This document shows positions 1 through 7,749 of a DNA stretch of 38,965 nucleotides, piece after piece. Where the stretch lies: contig CAJMMX010000013.1 of assembly GCA_905214615.1 (NCBI GenBank), positions 1 to 38,965 on the forward strand. Reading direction: 5' to 3'. The notes beneath the pieces were generated by a model. It was not told where the DNA came from and did no database searches. It saw only the letters and a program-made list of their open reading frames with translations. Source of the DNA: an uncultured bacterium (GTDB lineage: Bacteria > Actinomycetota > Coriobacteriia > Coriobacteriales > Coriobacteriaceae). Each line of letters begins with the position of its first letter. Position 1 is the stretch's first letter. Position numbers and translations under genes: made by a program.

Positions 1-2
1 CA

Positions 3-830
3 TGGCTGCGCGCCGGGGTGCAGCTGTTCTTCTTTGTGTCCATGCCGGGCGCATTTGTGGCCGGGTTTTCCGGGGTAAAGCAGATCTTTCTGCACATCGG
101 TGCGGGCGAGGTGCTCACAGCAGACAGCTTCACGCTTTCTCTGCTGGGGCTGTGCGGCTTCACTTTGCTGTTCGACCGGTTCTTCTGCGGATACGCCTGC
201 GCCTTTGGCAGCTTGGGCGATGCCGTCTGGGCGCTGTCCGGGCTTATCCAGAAAAAGCTGTTCCACCGCAAAAAGCAGCTCCGTCTGCCGGAGCGGGCGG
301 TGCTTTGGGGGCAGAAGGTCAAATATCTGCTGCTGGCGGGGCTGGTGGCGCTGTATGTGACCCAGCAGGAAAAGCTGCTGACCAGCGCAAACCCGTGGGA
401 GGTGTTTTCCCGCCTGACGGCTCTGCGTCTGCCGCCGGAGGGCTTCGGCGTGGGCATTGCGCTGTTTGTGCTCATCTTGCTGGGCATGGCAGTGCAGCCC
501 CGGTTCTTTTGTCAGTTTCTCTGCCCTATGGGAGCAGTGTTCGCCCTGCTGCCGGTGCTGCCCTTTGCGCGGCTGCACCGGCAGAGCGATGGCTGCATAC
601 CGAGCTGCAATGCCTGCAAGCAGCAGTGCCCGGTGTGCCTGAAGCTGGAGGAAAGCAGCCTGCGCAGCGGGGAGTGCCTCGCCTGTGAAGCCTGCGTGGG
701 CACCTGCCCTAAACAGAACATCCACCGGTGGGATACGGCTCTGTGCAAGCACCTTTGGCTGCCGGTACTGGCGAAGGCCCTGCTCTTCTTCCTGCTGGGC
801 TGCTGGCTGGGTTTCTGCCGGTTTATCTGA
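3..830 (+). CDS. Membrane 4Fe-4S ferredoxin-type protein, 5' truncated
   Basis: The reading frame is open from the left edge, so the true start lies outside the window. Residue numbers here count from the GTG at 18. The protein is mostly hydrophobic with about five membrane segments. It carries the paired FCGYACAFGSLGD (57-68) and FCQFLCPMGA motifs typical of the NapH/CcoG/NosR-like membrane ferredoxins (Fer4_5 family). Two Cys clusters follow near the C-terminus: CNACKQQCPVC, and CLACEACVGTCPK, which fits a CxxCxxCxxxCP 4Fe-4S site. A last membrane segment closes the protein. The family passes electrons at the membrane, often to FMN-binding partners; the actual partner is not visible. It converges on the metal ATPase gene and shares a bidirectional terminator with it. 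Confidence 0.85.
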   Translation, partial: WLRAGVQLFFFVSMPGAFVAGFSGVKQIFLHIGAGEVLTADSFTLSLLGLCGFTLLFDRFFCGYACAFGSLGDAVWALSGLIQKKLFHRKKQLRLPERAVLWGQKVKYLLLAGLVALYVTQQEKLLTSANPWEVFSRLTALRLPPEGFGVGIALFVLILLGMAVQPRFFCQFLCPMGAVFALLPVLPFARLHRQSDGCIPSCNACKQQCPVCLKLEESSLRSGECLACEACVGTCPKQNIHRWDTALCKHLWLPVLAKALLFFLLGCWLGFCRFI

Positions 831-832
831 AC

Positions 833-879
833 CCAAAAGGAGGCCGCCGCACAACATTTGTGCAGCAGCCTCCTTTTGG
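833..879. terminator. Bidirectional intrinsic terminator between convergent genes
   Basis: A perfect 12-bp stem pairs CCAAAAGGAGGC (833-844) with GCCTCCTTTTGG (868-879). A second hairpin, GCACAA/TTGTGC (849-863), sits inside it. The outer arms carry A-tract and T-tract ends on both strands. It sits between the stop of the 4Fe-4S gene (830) and the stop of the ATPase gene (899). Confidence 0.85.
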
Positions 880-898
880 CTTGGACGATTTGTCATTT

Positions 899-2989
899 TT
901 ACAGGGAAGGCTTCTGCTCCAACAGGTCTGTCATGCTGCGCAGACTGATGCCAAGGGTGGAAAGGTTATGCAGCATCGCGCTGGTAGCCGGGGGCAGGAT
1001 GCCCAGAGCACCCAGAAGGATGAGCGCAGAGTTGAAGCTGAGGACAAAGCGGTAATTGCTGCCCACCCGCTTTTGCAGGGCGTTGGCAATGGCTTTCAGG
1101 GTCACCAGCTCTTCCAGACTGTCGGCGCGGATGGTCACATCTGCGATTTCCCGGGCGATGGCGGCACCGGAATGGATGGCGATGCCGATATCTGCCGCCG
1201 ACAAAGCGGGCGAATCGTTGATGCCGTCGCCGATCATCACCACCGTATGTCCTTCGGCTTTGGCGTCACGGACAAAGGCAGCTTTATCCTCCGGCAGCAC
1301 CTCCGCAAAGCAGCGGTCCACCCCCACCTGCGCCGCAATGGCGCGGGCGGTGCGGTCACTGTCGCCGGTCATCATGACGGTCTGGGCAATGCCCAGCTTC
1401 CGGAGCTTATGCAGCACCTGTGCCGCCTCCGGGCGCAGGGGGTCTGCGATGCAGATGACCCCCGCCAGCACCCCGGAAGCTGCCAGATACAGGTGGGAAT
1501 ACTGGGGGTCCAGTGCATCGAATTTTGCCTGTTCCCCTGCCGGGATGGTGCAGCCCTCGTCCTCAAAAATGAAGTGGGCGCTGCCGATGACCACCCGCGT
1601 GCCGCCCACCCGGCTGGCAATTCCATGCGCCACGATATACTCCACCTCGGAGTGCATCTCTTCGTGGGAGATGCCCCGCTCCTTGGCGGCGCGGACGACA
1701 GCGTTTGCCATGGAATGGGGGAAATGCTCTTCCAGACAGGCAGCAAGCTGCAATACTTCCTGCTCCCCGCAGCCGGAGAAAGGCACCACCTGCACCACCT
1801 GCGGGGTGGCGTGGGTGAGGGTGCCGGTCTTATCGAACACGATGGTGTCCGCCTTTGCCAGCGCTTCCAGATACTTGCCACCCTTTACGGTGATGTGGTA
1901 TTCCCCACACTCCCTCATGGCAGAGAGCACCGCCAGCGGCATGGAAAGCTTCAGCGCACAGGAGAAGTCCACCATCAAAATGGAGATGGCGCGGGTGACG
2001 TTGCGGGTAAAGGCGTAGGTAGCCACCGTACCGGCAAGGCACCACGGCACCAGACGGTCAGCCAGCTGCAAAGCCCGGTTCTCGGTACCGGACTTGAGCT
2101 TTTCCGATTCCTCGATCATCGCCACGATCTTATCGTAGCGGTTGGCACCGCCCTCTGCCTTGGCCACAAGAACGCACTCGCCCTCTTCCACCACTGTTCC
2201 TGCGTAGACAGTGGCACCGGTGGTCTTGCGTACCGGCATAGACTCGCCGGTCAGGGCGGCCTGGTTCACCATGGCCTCGCCCTCCAGCACCGTGCCGTCC
2301 AACGGGATCATATTGCCGGAGCGCACCACTACCTCATCCCCGGCGTGGACGCGGGTCAACGGCACCAGCACCTCGCCCTGCGGGGTGCGCACCCAGACCT
2401 TATCCACGTTCAGCGCCATGCTGCGGGCAAGGTCATCCAAGCTCTTTTTCCGCGTCCACTCCTCCAGCAGGCTGCCCACCGTCAGCAGGAACATCACCGA
2501 GCCTGCGGTGCTGTAATCGCCCCGCAGGAGGGAGGCTGTGATGCTGAGCGCATCCAGCACCTCTACTTCCAGCTTGCGGTGCAGCAGGCAGCGGATGCCC
2601 TTCCAGACAAAGGCGATGGAGCGCCACACCGTATACGCCGCCGCGATGGGCGCAGGCAGGAACACCTTGCGGAACACCCGGCCCGTCACAAGGCTGACCA
2701 TCTTCTCCTGATATTCCTGATTGATCTTCCGGCTGTCGTGGGAGGTGACCAGCGCCTCCAATTCTTCGTTGTCAAAGCGGTAGGCCGCCAGCAGGGCGGC
2801 GGCGTCCTTCCGGCTGCCCCGGTAGGTCAGCACCACATCTCCGGTGCGCTCGTAGACGGTGGCTTTCTGGATGTTGTCCTGCCCGTTCAGGTAGGCCTCC
2901 AGCACATCTGCCCGGTGCAGGGTCATGCGCACAGCGCAGACGTGCACCCGCATCCGTCCCTTACCTTCATGTAAGATCGTACATTTCAT
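899..2989 (-). CDS. P1B-type heavy-metal-translocating ATPase with atypical metal motif
   Basis: A 696-residue P-type ATPase. ATG 2989 is chosen because GAGGGG lies about 11 nt upstream, and a longer 13-residue extension would run through a terminator. The N-terminus resembles an HMA_2-type metal-binding fold but has no CxxC. Visible catalytic motifs are TGES (247-250, actuator domain), DKTGTLT (386-392, phosphorylated Asp), an HFPHS motif in the nucleotide domain, and MTGDS and GDGINDSPAL (hinge). The membrane ion-site motif, which is CPC, CPH or SPC in copper, zinc or cobalt pumps, here reads DFSCALKLSMP (341-351), so the proline is missing. The pump presumably exports a transition metal, but the ion cannot be assigned. 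A small DUF6110-like gene lies immediately upstream, as is common in gut Clostridia. Confidence 0.9.
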   Translation of the reverse strand: MKCTILHEGKGRMRVHVCAVRMTLHRADVLEAYLNGQDNIQKATVYERTGDVVLTYRGSRKDAAALLAAYRFDNEELEALVTSHDSRKINQEYQEKMVSLVTGRVFRKVFLPAPIAAAYTVWRSIAFVWKGIRCLLHRKLEVEVLDALSITASLLRGDYSTAGSVMFLLTVGSLLEEWTRKKSLDDLARSMALNVDKVWVRTPQGEVLVPLTRVHAGDEVVVRSGNMIPLDGTVLEGEAMVNQAALTGESMPVRKTTGATVYAGTVVEEGECVLVAKAEGGANRYDKIVAMIEESEKLKSGTENRALQLADRLVPWCLAGTVATYAFTRNVTRAISILMVDFSCALKLSMPLAVLSAMRECGEYHITVKGGKYLEALAKADTIVFDKTGTLTHATPQVVQVVPFSGCGEQEVLQLAACLEEHFPHSMANAVVRAAKERGISHEEMHSEVEYIVAHGIASRVGGTRVVIGSAHFIFEDEGCTIPAGEQAKFDALDPQYSHLYLAASGVLAGVICIADPLRPEAAQVLHKLRKLGIAQTVMMTGDSDRTARAIAAQVGVDRCFAEVLPEDKAAFVRDAKAEGHTVVMIGDGINDSPALSAADIGIAIHSGAAIAREIADVTIRADSLEELVTLKAIANALQKRVGSNYRFVLSFNSALILLGALGILPPATSAMLHNLSTLGISLRSMTDLLEQKPSL

Positions 2990-3011
2990 TGTTCTTCTTA
3001 CCCCTCTGTGT

Positions 3012-3037
3012 AAAAAAGAGCCGCCCAAGGGCGGCTC
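3012..3037 (-). terminator. Intrinsic terminator between the DUF6110-like gene and the ATPase gene
   Basis: Read on the minus strand, an 8-bp GAGCCGCC/GGCGGCTC stem is followed directly by TTTTTT. It begins 13 nt after the stop of the small upstream gene and ends only about 22 nt before the ATPase ATG, overlapping its leader. Transcription from the upstream promoter must read through it to express the ATPase. Confidence 0.8.
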
Positions 3038-3049
3038 CGCTGCGCTATA

Positions 3050-3340
3050 TCACTGTGCAGTCTGCTCTGCGGGCTGCTCTTCTTCAGCCGTATCCTCGAT
3101 GACCTCCTGTGCAGCCTCGGCGGCGCGGCTCTCGTTGATGGCCTTTGCATCGGCAAGGATGTCACCGGCCTCCTCCTGCACCTTATTCACGGTCTGCATG
3201 GTGCAGTCCTTCATCCGCAGCACCGCAGCAGTGGTCTGGGTGTAGACCTTTTTGGCGTCCTTGCTGGACAGCACCTTGAAACCGGCAGAGCCGAACACCA
3301 CACCGCCCAAAAACAGTGCAAGCTTTTTTGTATCAAACAT
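3050..3340 (-). CDS. DUF6110-like small membrane-anchored protein
   Basis: A 96-residue protein. ATG 3340 is preceded by GAGGGG at good spacing; an upstream in-frame extension lacks a ribosome site. The N-terminus (residues 6-20, LALFLGGVVFGSAGF) forms one hydrophobic segment. The middle has the pattern SSKDAKKVYTQTTAAVLRMK, then a charged helix, and the end is an acidic Glu/Ala tail. I recognise this as the DUF6110 family, whose role is unknown; members often sit next to P-type metal ATPases. It could be a small accessory subunit or metal-binding helper of the pump, which is inference from position. The promoter at 3412-3439 would serve it. Confidence 0.75.
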   Translation of the reverse strand: MFDTKKLALFLGGVVFGSAGFKVLSSKDAKKVYTQTTAAVLRMKDCTMQTVNKVQEEAGDILADAKAINESRAAEAAQEVIEDTAEEEQPAEQTAQ

Positions 3341-3411
3341 ATTTACCCCTCGTTTCTGTATTTCCCATCTGTGTACCCGCGCCCGGAGCGGGGCGGGCTC
3401 TTTATCTTTAT

Positions 3412-3439
3412 ATTTTAGCACGCTTTCGGGCGTTTTCAA
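3412..3439 (-). promoter_or_regulatory. Sigma-A-type promoter for the DUF6110-like/ATPase pair
   Basis: On the minus strand, TTGAAA (3439-3434) and TAAAAT (3417-3412) are separated by 16 nt. The start codon lies about 70 nt downstream. Confidence 0.7.
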
Positions 3440-3494
3440 TATTTTCTGACGATGTTAGGACATATTAACATTGTTAGCAAAAGTTTGCACAACA

Positions 3495-3528
3495 AAAAAG
3501 GGCGTTCCCCGGAGGGATCGCCCTTTTT
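3495..3528 (-). terminator. Intrinsic terminator of mgtE
   Basis: A 10-bp stem, AAAAAGGGCG (3495-3504) with CGCCCTTTTT (3519-3528), starts 10 nt after the mgtE stop. A T-run follows on the minus strand. The symmetrical arms could stop transcription in both directions. Confidence 0.85.
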
Positions 3529-3538
3529 GATGCACCCG

Positions 3539-4915
3539 TTATGCAAGGTGGAACAGATCGATCAGCACGACCATGGCAAGGCCATAGTAGACCACAACGG
3601 CCACCAGATCGTTGATCGTGGTGATCAGCGGGCCGGAAGCAACCGCCGGGTCGATATGGATCTTGTGGAACAGCATCGGGATCAGCGTGCCCACCAGACT
3701 GGAAATGACCATGGACACGATCAGCGACAGCCCGACGCAGCCGGACAGCAAAAAGGCCGAGGTCCAGACATAGCCCTTGAAAAAGTGGATGTAGCAGCCC
3801 AGAAAGCCCAAGGCCATCACGGCCAGAATGGCGCCGTTCAAAAGCCCCACGCGGGTCTCTTTCCAGAGCAGCTGCAATTTTTTGGAAAGGGTCAGATTTT
3901 CGTCCACCAGCACACGGATGGTCACCGCCAGCGACTGAGTACCGACGTTACCGGCCATATCCAGCACCATGGACTGGAAGCAGATGACCACCGGCAGCAC
4001 CGCTACCACCGATTCAAACGCGCCGACGACCGAGGAGACCAGCATCCCGAGGAACAGCAGCGCGATCAGCCACGGGAGACGCTTTTTCACGCTTTCAAAT
4101 ACGTTTTCGTTCAGATCCTCCTCGCCGGTCAGACCGCCCAGCTTTGCGTAATCATCGCCCATCTCATCATCGACCAGCTCGACCACATCGGACGAGGTGA
4201 TGATGCCCACCAGCTTACCGGCATCGTTCAGCACCGGCAGGCTGCGCTCCGCGTAGTCCACGATACGGTCGATACAATCGCTGACCTGCTCCCGGTCTGT
4301 GACATAGGGATAGGAGCGGACGATCAGGCTTTCCAAGCTTTCCTCTGCCCGGGCAATGATGAGGTCTTTCAGGTCGATGGCGCCGTAGAAGTGCTCGTTT
4401 TTATCCACCACATACAGGGTGGAGATGTTGTCGTTTTCTCCGGCCTGTTTTACCAGCTCGCTCATCGCCTGCCGGATGGTCATATCGTTTTTGATGGAGA
4501 TGTAGTTGGTGGTCATCCTGCTGCCGATCTCATCCTCGTCATAGGAGAGCAGCATCTTCACATCTTCCACCGAGTCCTTGTCCAGCTTGTTGACGATCTC
4601 GTTTTTATCGGTATCGTCAAGATCCTCCAGTGCGTCCACCGCATCGTCCGAGTCCATGTTGGAAATGACCTTGGCGGCCTCGTGGCTGGGCAGCTCCTTC
4701 AGGTACGGCTCGGCATCGTCCAGATAGGTAAAGATCTCGGCAACGGTATCCACACCCAGAATGGAATAGAGCGACTGGCGTTCAGCGGGAGTCAGCGCCT
4801 CCAACGCATCCGCCAGATCTTTTTCATGGTAATCAGACAGTTTTTCAGCCAGTTCCGCCTTGGGCAGACCGCTGTGAATGATGCTCAGAATTTCCTGTAC
4901 ATAATTCTTCTGCAT
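3539..4915 (-). CDS. mgtE: Magnesium transporter MgtE
   Basis: A 458-residue protein of normal family length. ATG 4915 has AGGAGG 8 nt upstream; an in-frame ATG at 4960 lacks such a site. The layout is a helical MgtE N domain (about 1-130), a tandem CBS pair (about 134-250), a connecting helix, and five membrane segments from residue 282. The pore signature GNVGTQS is at 322-328, and acidic residues for Mg2+ sensing are abundant in the N and CBS domains. MgtE is a homodimeric Mg2+ channel in the cytoplasmic membrane, gated shut when cytoplasmic Mg2+ is high. It is a single-gene unit with its own promoter and terminator. The 5' leader is only about 65 nt, too short for an M-box riboswitch. Confidence 0.95.
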   Translation of the reverse strand: MQKNYVQEILSIIHSGLPKAELAEKLSDYHEKDLADALEALTPAERQSLYSILGVDTVAEIFTYLDDAEPYLKELPSHEAAKVISNMDSDDAVDALEDLDDTDKNEIVNKLDKDSVEDVKMLLSYDEDEIGSRMTTNYISIKNDMTIRQAMSELVKQAGENDNISTLYVVDKNEHFYGAIDLKDLIIARAEESLESLIVRSYPYVTDREQVSDCIDRIVDYAERSLPVLNDAGKLVGIITSSDVVELVDDEMGDDYAKLGGLTGEEDLNENVFESVKKRLPWLIALLFLGMLVSSVVGAFESVVAVLPVVICFQSMVLDMAGNVGTQSLAVTIRVLVDENLTLSKKLQLLWKETRVGLLNGAILAVMALGFLGCYIHFFKGYVWTSAFLLSGCVGLSLIVSMVISSLVGTLIPMLFHKIHIDPAVASGPLITTINDLVAVVVYYGLAMVVLIDLFHLA

Positions 4916-4985
4916 GGGTAGTTCCTCCTGATTCCGCGAGCTTGACAAATCAAAATCCATCGCTCCGCTTCAAATTTTGCACTTC

Positions 4986-5014
4986 ATCATAGCACATCCG
5001 GTATGCGGCGGCAA
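4986..5014 (-). promoter_or_regulatory. Promoter of mgtE
   Basis: On the minus strand, TTGCCG (5014-5009), a 17-nt spacer and TATGAT (4991-4986) lie about 70 nt before the mgtE start. Confidence 0.75.
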
Positions 5015-5079
5015 CCCTGCCAGCGTGAATTTTTTGTAAAAATCCGGGCATAAAAATCCCCGCCAAAGCAAAAGGCTCC

Positions 5080-6399
5080 TTATCCGCAGAGCATAACTTT
5101 GGCTGAGAAAATGCCGTTCTGATAGGTAAACGTGCTTGCCCCGCCGGTCTTTTCTGCAATATGGCGGACAGACTGGATGCCGATCCCGTTTTCCCTTCGC
5201 TTGGAAGAGCGGAACACCCCGCTTTTTTCGTGAACTGCGCCGTCAAATGCGTTTTCCACTTCGACCAGAAGAAGCCGCTCGGCATGGACATACGCGGTGA
5301 TCTCGATCTTCCGCCGGGCGGGTGCAGTGCGAAGGCTGGCTTCAAATGCATTTTCCAGAAGATTAGACAGCACCAGACACAGATCGATCTCGTCCACAGG
5401 AAGCACCTGTGGTAAGTCGAGTTTGGCACAAAAGGGAACACCCTCACGCTTTGCAAGGGCACAATAATAGCCGACAACACTGTCCGCTGCACGGTTTTCG
5501 CAGAAATTCATATCCAGATCCGGGATCCGGGAGACCGTTTTTGCAAGGTAAGCCTTCAGGTTATCCAGATCTCCTGCCTCGGCCAGTGCGGAGATCTGAT
5601 TCAGCTGGTGGCGCATATCGTGCCGCGCCTGCCGGGCTTCTTCAATGGCGGCTTTCAGGCTTTCATAGCGCTGCTGCTGCATGGAAAGAAACTGATTTTC
5701 CTGCTGCAACCTTGCATTCCGGTTAAGGCTGTTTGCCATCAGCAGAAAGATCGCATTGAACATGAACATCAGAAACAAAAGCGCGATGCTCATAACGATG
5801 TAGACCTGCAAGACCCGCCCTGTCCGGAGCGTTATCTGGTAGCGCGGGGTTATAAAAAGGTTCAGCAGGATGAACACCAGCGGCAGTACCCAGAACACAT
5901 ACCACGTCTGCGCAAAATTGTCATCCTCCACCATCGCGCGTACTGCGTGAGTGGCGGGATAATAGGCTGCGGCAGTGATCAGCCAGCAGACCGCATTATA
6001 AAAGATGCAGGCGCCAAAGCAGAACCACGGCTTGTCCGGCGGCAGCTGCATCCGGATCACGATTGCCGTGCCGACGGCCCGGGACAGGCTGTTCAGGCAC
6101 GCAAATACCGCGCAGACCGCAAGCGCGATGGTTCCGGATTTCCAGAGAGAGATCCGCAGCGTTCTGCGATACAAAAAAATTGCTGTAAGCGTAATAAGCA
6201 GCACGGAGAACGCCGTTGAAATGCCAAAATGATAGCAAAGCAGCCCGCCGCCAAGGCAAAGCCCGAGCAGCAGCGGCACCGCCCCTGCTGCAAGCTTTGC
6301 GGGCGGCAGCTTCAGATAGGAACCTACCGGAAAATACGCAAGCAGCAAACCGGGAAACACGACCGTAAGTTCCAGAACCGGGCGCAGAACGTCCTTCAA
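5080..6399 (-). CDS. GHKL-type sensor histidine kinase
   Basis: A 439-residue membrane kinase of the AgrC/ComD-like class. Residues 1-225 hold six to seven hydrophobic segments. A coiled-coil-like linker (226-258) follows, then the H-box RHDMRHQLNQ with His260, the N-box NLLENAFEA (346-354) and the glycine box NGIGIQSV (404-411). The start is TTG at 6399, chosen because it overlaps the stop of the upstream regulator gene (TTGA) and has AAAGGGGG upstream. Such kinases usually sense peptides or the membrane state and phosphorylate a LytTR regulator, here the directly preceding gene. The signal is unknown. Confidence 0.9.
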   Translation of the reverse strand: MKDVLRPVLELTVVFPGLLLAYFPVGSYLKLPPAKLAAGAVPLLLGLCLGGGLLCYHFGISTAFSVLLITLTAIFLYRRTLRISLWKSGTIALAVCAVFACLNSLSRAVGTAIVIRMQLPPDKPWFCFGACIFYNAVCWLITAAAYYPATHAVRAMVEDDNFAQTWYVFWVLPLVFILLNLFITPRYQITLRTGRVLQVYIVMSIALLFLMFMFNAIFLLMANSLNRNARLQQENQFLSMQQQRYESLKAAIEEARQARHDMRHQLNQISALAEAGDLDNLKAYLAKTVSRIPDLDMNFCENRAADSVVGYYCALAKREGVPFCAKLDLPQVLPVDEIDLCLVLSNLLENAFEASLRTAPARRKIEITAYVHAERLLLVEVENAFDGAVHEKSGVFRSSKRRENGIGIQSVRHIAEKTGGASTFTYQNGIFSAKVMLCG

Positions 6400-7118
6400 T
6401 CCGCACGCCCCCTTTGCAGCAGAAATTCCATAAAGGCCTGCCGGGCAGCTTTCAAAAGCTCCTGACTGACATAGACGCGGCTGCCGTCCGTCATACAGAA
6501 GGCGGCAGCCTGAAAATCGGCAGCATTCTCCATATTGATGATCGCGCCACGTCCGCAGACAAAAAAGCGCGGGTCCTTTTTGAGCGGCTCGGTGAACGCT
6601 TTGAAGCTCTGGCGCGTAGCAAGCGTTTTGCCGGCAGTGGTGCGGATATTGATGATGTGGGCGAAATGCTCGGCGGATATGATATCACGATAGCGCAAAT
6701 GGATGTCGCTGCCATCCACCTTCACCGTCAAAACCGGCTCCGGGCGGGGGAGTTTTGCGAGCATTTCATCCAACAGACCGGACAGCTCGGCCTCAGAAAA
6801 GGGCTTGACCAGATAATGAAATGCCCGCACCTGAAAGCCCTCGAGTGCGTGGTCTGTCGAGGTGGTGGTAAAAACCAGAAGGCAGTCTGCGTCTGTTTTC
6901 CGAAGTTCCTTTGCCGCGTCCATGCCGCTTAAACCATCCATGTAAATATCCAAGAATGCGGCGGTAAAGCGCTGCTCTTTTTCTGCCGCCAGAAAGGCTT
7001 CCCCGCTGTCAAACTCTAAAATTTCTGCATCTGCGCCGCGCTGACTCAGCTGCCGCACCAAGCGCTCCTTCAGCAGTGTGCGCTCGGTATCAAGGTCATC
7101 GACGATTGCGATCCTCAT
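6396..7118 (-). CDS. LytTR-family response regulator
   Basis: A 240-residue protein. Receiver domain 1-118 has the acidic pair D7/D8, phospho-acceptor Asp57 (FLDIYMDG), the switch Thr near 84-86 and Lys105 (YLVKPF). LytTR DNA-binding domain 128-235 includes the characteristic FFVCGRGAIINMENA segment. It is translated just ahead of the kinase with a 4-nt overlap. The only Shine-Dalgarno-like sequence (AAAGGAGG) lies about 32 nt before ATG 7118, and a GGAAGC/GCTTCC hairpin lies between them that could loop the two together. A likely target is the divergent operon, whose promoter carries a 20-bp-period direct repeat. Confidence 0.93.
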   Translation of the reverse strand: MRIAIVDDLDTERTLLKERLVRQLSQRGADAEILEFDSGEAFLAAEKEQRFTAAFLDIYMDGLSGMDAAKELRKTDADCLLVFTTTSTDHALEGFQVRAFHYLVKPFSEAELSGLLDEMLAKLPRPEPVLTVKVDGSDIHLRYRDIISAEHFAHIINIRTTAGKTLATRQSFKAFTEPLKKDPRFFVCGRGAIINMENAADFQAAAFCMTDGSRVYVSQELLKAARQAFMEFLLQRGRAD

Positions 7119-7176
7119 GCTGTATCAGGAAGCCGTTTTACAGCTTCCAACCTCCTTTATAAACTCTTTCATCCTG

Positions 7177-7205
7177 ATTATAGCACAGTTGCCCGGTTAT
7201 GTCGC
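7177..7205 (-). promoter_or_regulatory. Promoter of the regulator/kinase operon
   Basis: On the minus strand a perfect TATAAT (7182-7177) follows GCGACA (7205-7200, a weak -35) after 17 nt. The weak -35 would suit activation, but this is inference. Confidence 0.6.
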
Positions 7206-7210
7206 AGCCG

Positions 7211-7246
7211 AAAATGGGATTTCGTGACGGAAAAGGGGCTTTCGTG
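7211..7246 (+). promoter_or_regulatory. Candidate LytTR binding site: two direct repeats, 20-bp period
   Basis: Two 16-nt copies, 7211-7226 and 7231-7246, match at 14 of 16 positions and share the core GGG(A/C)TTTCGTG. The second copy ends 9 nt before the -35 box of the divergent operon. Known LytTR regulators such as AgrA and ComE bind pairs of direct repeats about two helical turns apart, just upstream of the -35. The adjacent LytTR regulator is the natural candidate. Confidence 0.6.
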
Positions 7247-7255
7247 CTAAATGGC

Positions 7256-7283
7256 TTGAAAAGACCATGCCTGTCCGTATACT
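7256..7283 (+). promoter_or_regulatory. Promoter of the receiver-like/lipoprotein operon
   Basis: TTGAAA (7256-7261), a 16-nt spacer and TATACT (7278-7283). It lies directly downstream of the paired repeats and about 45 nt before the GTG start at 7330. Confidence 0.7.
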
Positions 7284-7329
7284 GAAAGCAGAGAACGCCA
7301 ACGACGGCGCAAGAGAAAGGAGGCACGCT

Positions 7330-7719
7330 GTGTACCGAATTGCCGTGCTGACAAGCAGCAGGGCGCAGGAAGCTTTTCTGGCAGAGCAGATCTCGCGGTT
7401 CTGCGCCGAACATTGCTTGTTCCCGAAAATGGACTGTTACCACGATCAGGAAAGCTTTTTTGAGGCTGCACGCAACGAGCCGCTGACAAATGCCGTGATC
7501 GCCCTGCCGGGGGTCGACGGATTGAATGCAGTAGAGCATCTGCGCGCGCTTTGTCCACAGACACGCATTATCTGGTGCAGCGATCTGGATTTTTCGCTCC
7601 ATGCCTTCCGGTTGCGTGCAGACTATTTTCTGCTGGAGCCGGTGACCGAAGCCGCCTTGCGGCAGGGATTCCGCATCTGGCTGGATGGAAAAAAATCAGG
7701 CGGAGCAGCACTGGTCTGA
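7330..7719 (+). CDS. Stand-alone degenerate receiver-domain protein
   Basis: A 129-residue protein. The GTG start at 7330 has GGAGG about 8 nt upstream; an in-frame ATG at 7267 lies inside the promoter and is rejected. Its outline matches a response-regulator receiver domain: a YRIAVLT first strand, an ALPGVDGLNAVEHLR segment, RIIWCSDLDF and a final YFLLEPVTEA. The key residues are lost. The acidic pair is Thr-Ser, the phospho-acceptor Asp position is Ala58, and the conserved Lys is Glu103. No output domain follows. It should not be phosphorylated; it may act by protein contact, perhaps with the nearby kinase or regulator. It lies 30 nt upstream of a lipoprotein gene, in one operon with it. 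Confidence 0.7.
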   Translation: MYRIAVLTSSRAQEAFLAEQISRFCAEHCLFPKMDCYHDQESFFEAARNEPLTNAVIALPGVDGLNAVEHLRALCPQTRIIWCSDLDFSLHAFRLRADYFLLEPVTEAALRQGFRIWLDGKKSGGAALV

Positions 7720-7749
7720 CCGCAACGAACACAACAAGGAGAACGGTTT

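Noticed and set aside
728..2974. 748-codon plus-strand frame opposite the metal ATPase
   Set aside because: The product is His/Gln/Gly-rich with no family resemblance, while the opposite strand encodes a complete P-type ATPase.
4916..4990. M-box magnesium riboswitch before mgtE
   Set aside because: The leader from the predicted promoter is only about 65 nt, far shorter than an M-box, and shows no terminator.
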